Shown here one piece after another: positions 52,908 to 56,421 of a stretch of DNA of 56,421 nt. The translations under genes and the position numbers were made by a program. Position 1 is the first letter of the stretch. The number at the start of each line of letters is the position of its first letter. Source of the stretch: Candidatus Latescibacterota bacterium (GTDB lineage Bacteria; Latescibacterota; UBA2968; UBA8231); the NCBI GenBank assembly GCA_007571365.1, contig RKRN01000070.1:1-56421 (forward strand), in the 5' to 3' direction. The notes under the pieces are model-generated. The model was not told where the DNA came from. It saw nothing but the letters and a program-made list of their open reading frames with translations, and searched no databases.

Positions 52908-54272
52908 ATGAACGCACCCATCGCCTTGGGATCTCGCCGCGAATTATTCGTCGATCACTTTCTTATTGAACATCTCGACGGAGCCGCTCTGCACCTGCAT
53001 CCGCCTAGCCGCCGCGAAGTGGTCTATCAAGTCTCCCAGCCTTGGGACAACGCCTGTACCGGCTGCTACAATCTCACCGCAGACGGGGGCCGCATCCTCC
53101 TGTACTACCGAGGCTTCTATCCGATTGGCGCGGACTATGCCGATGGCGCGGCCAGTCAGACTACCAACTTGGCTATCAGCACCGACGGCATCCACTTTAC
53201 GCAGCCCGAACTGGGTTTGGTCGAATTCAACGGCACGCGCAAAAACAACGTCCTCATCCAAGGCCACCAAAGCCACAATTTCTGCGTCTTCCTCGACGCC
53301 AATCCCGCGGCCGACCCGGCGCAGCGTTTCAAGGCCGTAGGCGGCACCGGCCAGTCCAACTTGCACGGCTTTACCTCGCCCGACGGGCTTGGCTGGACGC
53401 CGGTCAAAGAAGGCCCCTTGGACATCACCGGAGCCTTTGACTCGGTCAACGTCGCCCTGTGGGATGCTCACATTGAGCGCTATCGCCTGTTCAGCCGCTA
53501 CTTTGACACCACCGGTGCGCGGATACGAGCCATCCAGAGTTGCACTTCTGAAGACTTTATCCACTGGACGCCGCCGCAGCCCCACCAATACGCAGCCGAC
53601 GTGCCGCTGGAGCACTTCTACACCAACGCCACCACGCCTTGCCCCGGGGCCGAGCACATCCTGCTGTCGTTCCCCATGCGCTTTTTGCCCGAGCGTCAGC
53701 TCGACATCGCGGCGATGGATTACCCCGGGTCGGGCCTGTCCGACGCGGTGTTTATGAGCAGCCGCGACGGCGTCCACTGGGACCGCCCCTTCATGGAGGC
53801 TTGGCTGCGGCCCGGCGCGGATCAGCGCAACTGGTCCCACCGCAGTTGTACGCCCGCCCCCGGCTTGGTGCAAACGGCTGCCGACGAATGGTCCCTGTAC
53901 ATTGCGGAAAATTACGGCTGGTCGACGAACCGTTTGCGTCGCGTGGTGGTGCGGCCGCACGGTTTTGCCTCGGTGCGAGCCGGGTACAGCGGCGGTGAAT
54001 TGCTCACCCGTCCCTTGCTATTAGAAGGGGCCGCCTTGCGCCTTAACTATGCGACTTCGGCGGCGGGATCGCTGCGGGTGGAAGTCCAAGACGAGTCCGG
54101 GCAGCCCCTGTCGGGGTATGCCTTGGCGGAAATGGACCCGATCTACGGCGACCAACTCGACGCGCCCGTGGCTTGGAAAGCAGGCGGTGGCTTGTCCGAG
54201 ATCCAAGGGCGTCCAGTGCGTTTGCGGGTGGTGTTACAAGACGCTGATTTGTTTGCCATGCGGGCCGCGTAA
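52908..54272 (+). CDS. Five-bladed propeller protein, GH32/GH43-like
   Basis: A 454-aa protein from the ATG at 52908 (MNAPIALGSRRELFVDHFLI). The RELFVDHFLIE opening and the blades with LAISTDGIHFTQPELGLVEF, TSPDGLGWTPVKEGPLDIT and MSSRDGVHWDRPFMEAWLRP are typical of a glycosidase-like family found in Planctomycetes and related phyla. It is related to GH32/GH43 five-bladed propellers. The acidic catalytic trio is not assured, so it could be a non-catalytic relative. A C-terminal jelly-roll (LRVEVQDESGQPLSGYALAE) is typical of GH32-type accessory domains. A longer start at 52809 was not used because it is not preceded by a ribosome binding site and adds a non-conserved leader. Confidence 0.83.
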   Translation: MNAPIALGSRRELFVDHFLIEHLDGAALHLHPPSRREVVYQVSQPWDNACTGCYNLTADGGRILLYYRGFYPIGADYADGAASQTTNLAISTDGIHFTQPELGLVEFNGTRKNNVLIQGHQSHNFCVFLDANPAADPAQRFKAVGGTGQSNLHGFTSPDGLGWTPVKEGPLDITGAFDSVNVALWDAHIERYRLFSRYFDTTGARIRAIQSCTSEDFIHWTPPQPHQYAADVPLEHFYTNATTPCPGAEHILLSFPMRFLPERQLDIAAMDYPGSGLSDAVFMSSRDGVHWDRPFMEAWLRPGADQRNWSHRSCTPAPGLVQTAADEWSLYIAENYGWSTNRLRRVVVRPHGFASVRAGYSGGELLTRPLLLEGAALRLNYATSAAGSLRVEVQDESGQPLSGYALAEMDPIYGDQLDAPVAWKAGGGLSEIQGRPVRLRVVLQDADLFAMRAA

Positions 54273-54281
54273 AATTACGAG

Positions 54282-54420
54282 CTGACGTTACGCAATGGCG
54301 TTAGAATCCGTCGGCCCATGCGTGGGCTTCGACCCGCTCAGCCCACCCCGGTCGGCGGGCCCACCGTAGGGACAGACCTATGTGTCTGTCCCAAAAATCC
54401 TGCCGCACGCTATCATCCAT
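54282..54420. mobile_element. MITE-like dispersed element, copy 2
   Basis: CTGACGTTACGCA at 54282-54294 is the exact reverse complement of the end seen at 1259-1271 and 1504-1516. The next bases (GGCGTTAGAATCCGTCGG) and the core CCGTAGGGACAGACCTA with its closing TGTCTGTCCC (about 54364-54392) follow copy 1 read as reverse complement. The other terminal repeat is not recognisable; the element runs into the leader of the dioxygenase gene. Confidence 0.6.
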
Positions 54421-54434
54421 CAGGAGAACGCCTT

Positions 54435-55337
54435 ATGCAACTAACCGCCGAACAGATCGGCCAATTTGCCGAGGACGGCTATCTGCTGCTGCGCGGCGCG
54501 TTGACCGCCGCCGACCTCGACCCGATCATCGCCGAGTACGAAGAGTACATCGGCCACCGCGCCGCCGAACTGTTGGCGGCTGGCCACATCTCGGCCTTGT
54601 ATGCGGACGAACCTTTTGACCGCCGCCTCATCTCGATCTGCCGCGAAGACGACGCGATCTACCGCGAACTCGACATTATGCACTTTCGCGGGCGGGCCTC
54701 GTTTGAGTTTTTGCGCAACGACGGCCTGCTCGATATGGTCGAGAGTTTGGTCGGGCCGGAGATTACCTGTAGTCCGATCCAGCACACCCGCGCCAAACTG
54801 CCCACGGCCCTGACGCCCAGCGGCAGCGACCCGCACGTGGCTCCTTGGCACCAAGATGCCGGCGTTACTTGGGCGGAGGCCGACCCGCACTTCATCCTCA
54901 CGGTGTGGCTACCGCTGTGCGCGGCGACGCCGGAGAACGGCTGTTTGCAGATCTTGCCGCGCACGCACCGGAACGGACTGGTGCAGCACCACATCAAGCA
55001 GGGTTTGGGCACCGTGATTATCGACGAGGAAATGCCGCAGACTGAGGTGCTGACCTTGCCGATGGACAAAGGCGACGTGCTGCTAATGGACAAGCAGACC
55101 CCACACCGCTCGACGCCCAACAACGCGGACACGGTGCGCTGGAGCATGGATTTGCGCTATCAGCAGACCGGAACGCCGACCGGCCGCCCCTTCCATCCCG
55201 ACTTCGTGGCCCGCAGCCGATCCAACCCGGCGTCTGAGCTGAGGGATTACGACGAATGGTGTCGGCGGTGGGTAGCGTCACTCGCAGCCGTGCAAGGGCA
55301 GGGGATTAAGGCGCATCGGTGGGCGGTTGTCCAGTAG
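54435..55337 (+). CDS. Phytanoyl-CoA dioxygenase (PhyH) family protein
   Basis: A 300-aa Fe(II)/2-oxoglutarate oxygenase from the ATG at 54435, with CAGGAG 7 bases before it. A start at 54318 lies within the repeat element and is rejected. The opening LTAEQIGQFAEDGYLLLRGA is typical. Iron ligands are PWHQDAGVTW (His, Asp) and TPHRSTPNNADT (His). The 2-oxoglutarate arginine is in VRWSMDLRYQ. NGCLQILPRTHRNGLV lies between them as in other members. It is more canonical than the longer dioxygenase at 16.5-17.6 kb. Its 3' end overlaps the convergent AlkB-like gene by 32 bp. Substrate unknown. Confidence 0.92.
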   Translation: MQLTAEQIGQFAEDGYLLLRGALTAADLDPIIAEYEEYIGHRAAELLAAGHISALYADEPFDRRLISICREDDAIYRELDIMHFRGRASFEFLRNDGLLDMVESLVGPEITCSPIQHTRAKLPTALTPSGSDPHVAPWHQDAGVTWAEADPHFILTVWLPLCAATPENGCLQILPRTHRNGLVQHHIKQGLGTVIIDEEMPQTEVLTLPMDKGDVLLMDKQTPHRSTPNNADTVRWSMDLRYQQTGTPTGRPFHPDFVARSRSNPASELRDYDEWCRRWVASLAAVQGQGIKAHRWAVVQ

Positions 55338-55914
55338 CGACGATGCGGCGGAAGGTGAGGTTGAGGCGCCGGGCGCACGGCCGTCGGGTCTTGGGGATTT
55401 GGTGCTGCCAGTGGGCTTGGGTTGGCCCGCGCATGATGAGCAACGCACCGGGCCCGAGGGGGATTTCGACCGGAGGGTAATTGCGGCGTTTGTGCCGCAA
55501 CAGGAAGCGGCGCGTCTGGCCCAAACTCAGCGAGGCAATCGTCGGGTTGGCTCCCAACTCTGGTTCGTCGTCGCTGTGCCAGCCCATGCTGTCGCGGCCG
55601 TCGCGGTACTGATTGAGCAGGACGCTGTTGAAGGGGCAGTCGGCGACCGCTTCGAGCCGCGCCTTGAGGTTTAGCAGCGGCGCAGTCCACGGGCGCGGTT
55701 CCAGTGCCAGCCCGGAATAGGTGTAGTGGGCCTCCGGGGATCCGTACCACGCCGAAAGACGCGGCGCGGGATGCTGGCGACCAAAGATGACAACGTGATG
55801 CTGTTGCCACTCAATGCCGTCCAGCAGGTGCCGCATGAATTGGTCGGCCTCGGCCGGGGCCAAAAAGTCGGGGGCGTAGCGTAGGTCGCCGTCTGGGAGG
55901 GGAATAGCTCTCAT
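55306..55914 (-). CDS. AlkB-like 2-oxoglutarate/Fe(II) oxygenase
   Basis: A 202-aa protein from the ATG at 55914. The core LLNQYRDGRDSMGWHSDDEP holds the iron-binding His-x-Asp, followed by ANPTIASLSLGQTRRFLLRH. The third ligand and the arginines are in HWQHQIPKTRRPCARRLNLT. This is the pattern of bacterial AlkB, which repairs alkylated bases in DNA and RNA. The size and motif order fit the family. The start codon overlaps the stop of a 36-codon ORF upstream (ATGA). A start at 55950 is also open. It converges with the PhyH gene and overlaps it by 32 bp. Confidence 0.9.
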   Translation of the reverse strand: MRAIPLPDGDLRYAPDFLAPAEADQFMRHLLDGIEWQQHHVVIFGRQHPAPRLSAWYGSPEAHYTYSGLALEPRPWTAPLLNLKARLEAVADCPFNSVLLNQYRDGRDSMGWHSDDEPELGANPTIASLSLGQTRRFLLRHKRRNYPPVEIPLGPGALLIMRGPTQAHWQHQIPKTRRPCARRLNLTFRRIVATGQPPTDAP

Positions 55915-56021
55915 GCCACTGCGGAGCCGAGGCCATCGGGGGCCCGGCACAGCGCGGTGCGCTCGGCAATTTCCTTAACGGCCGCTAGCAGGTCAAATAG
56001 GTCGTAGGGTTGAGCGGTCAT
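55911..56021 (-). CDS. Short ORF coupled to the AlkB-like gene
   Basis: A 36-codon ORF reads MTAQPYDLFDLLAAVKEIAE, then RTALCRAPDGLGSAVA. It ends TGA, which overlaps the ATG of the AlkB-like gene (ATGA). The N-terminal half could form an amphipathic helix. I do not recognise it. It may be a translated leader or a gene remnant. Confidence 0.4.
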   Translation of the reverse strand: MTAQPYDLFDLLAAVKEIAERTALCRAPDGLGSAVA

Positions 56022-56097
56022 AGTCCAAAGGGAATGGGGTTGTGGGAGACAGGGCCGGCGGGGCTAGCAGCACAGTCCGCAATCAATCCCGATCAGC

Positions 56098-56310
56098 TCA
56101 CCTGCGGCTAAGATGCGGAGTCTCCGTAGCTGTTAGCGTCTCGACGACCTCGCGCGCCGCATCCTCGGGGCTATCCTCAATGCTTTCGGGGGCAAAGTGC
56201 TGAACTTCGGTTGATCCGTCTCGCTTCTCTATTTTGACGAAATGTCCTTGACGATAGGCTTTATAGTGCTTTCCACGTACACCTCCAGAGAAATCATACC
56301 CTACCTTCAT
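56098..56310 (-). CDS. Small antitoxin-like protein
   Basis: A 70-aa protein from the ATG at 56310. The N-terminus MKVGYDFSGGVRGKHYKAYR is the YDFS-G-RGKH-K-Y pattern seen in the start of many short antitoxin-type proteins of toxin-antitoxin pairs. The rest (VKIEKRDGSTEVQHFAPESI, then helix EDAAREVVETL) is less conserved. No toxin gene is next to it in the window; a partner could lie beyond the window edge upstream. Function as an antitoxin is only suggested. Confidence 0.55.
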   Translation of the reverse strand: MKVGYDFSGGVRGKHYKAYRQGHFVKIEKRDGSTEVQHFAPESIEDSPEDAAREVVETLTATETPHLSRR

Positions 56311-56326
56311 TTCATCTGTTCCTTAA

Positions 56327-56421
56327 TTACCTGTGGGTCAAGGGTGTTGATTCGACGCCGGGGCCGTCTAGGCCGCTAGCGGCGCAAAAGAGGCGCGGGG
56401 CGCGCACTAACAGGTCGTAGG
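56327..56421 (-). pseudogene. Fragment resembling an amidohydrolase N-terminus (cut by window edge)
   Basis: Reading the minus strand from the window edge gives 30 residues, YDLLVRAPRLFCAASGLDGP..., then a TAA at 56327-56329. The YDLLVR...ASGLDGPG pattern resembles the N-terminus of dihydroorotase-like amidohydrolases (YDLLIxGGRVIDPASGLDGP), but the frame stops after a few more residues. It may be a decayed 5' end or the end of another gene. It is too short to be sure. Confidence 0.3.

Noticed and set aside
52944-53960. 338-codon minus-strand frame opposite the GH32/43-like gene
   Set aside because: Shadow of a clear propeller protein; antisense and without domain motifs.

Overview
The window reads as one contig from an uncultured bacterium of the FCB superphylum, most like Latescibacterota or a neighbouring candidate phylum. 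This is inferred from content, not from a marker gene. Four secreted proteins carry FlgD-like or gliding-type C-terminal sorting modules (PNPFN, TPNGDGVND). DUF5683, DUF4159 and DUF4340 proteins, phytanoyl-CoA dioxygenase-like oxygenases, Gfo/Idh/MocA oxidoreductases and propeller proteins are also present. GTG and TTG starts are common. I saw no rRNA, tRNA, CRISPR array or phage genes.

Left flank (1-17.6 kb), visibly GC-rich. A truncated secreted protein gene is followed by a 600-bp intergenic mosaic of dispersed repeats. A plus-strand run then carries recJ, an archaeal-type phosphoglycerate mutase, a glycerophosphodiesterase, a zinc-ribbon membrane peptide, a DUF4398-like lipoprotein, an L,D-transpeptidase and its apparently inactive paralogue, a ceramidase-like hydrolase, a cysteine-cluster protein and an oxidoreductase. 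The minus strand (10.75-17.6 kb) carries an Nramp-related transporter, a decayed 5' copy of the neighbouring oxidoreductase gene, that oxidoreductase, an AAA-ATPase/nuclease gene lacking its Walker A region, a secreted protein and a PhyH-type dioxygenase.

Central block (17.6-50.4 kb), visibly less GC-rich. Two long plus-strand gene trains look like one envelope locus. Train 1 (18.1-35.1 kb): a secreted propeller protein, a discoidin-domain protein with a gliding-type tail, three giant paralogous proteins with a Ca-binding-like D/N-rich domain, a DUF5683 protein, an Fn3-like lipoprotein, a TonB-like/DUF4159 protein and an Na+/solute symporter. Train 2 (37.4-50.3 kb): a DUF4340 protein, two TPR proteins (one of 1095 aa), a lipoprotein, a CsgG-like protein, an FG-GAP/ASPIC-UnbV protein, an unrecognised secreted protein and a large polytopic membrane protein. 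A transglutaminase-like gene on the opposite strand separates the trains. A strong terminator hairpin follows train 2. The three giant paralogues with their partners are the best candidate for an undescribed surface or secretion system.

Right flank (50.5-56.4 kb), GC-rich again: an Asp-box propeller protein, a probable gene fragment, an ankyrin protein, a GH32/43-like propeller protein, a second copy of the dispersed element, a PhyH dioxygenase convergent with an AlkB-like oxygenase, a small antitoxin-like protein and a gene fragment cut by the window end. All functions are read from sequence motifs; no database search was possible.
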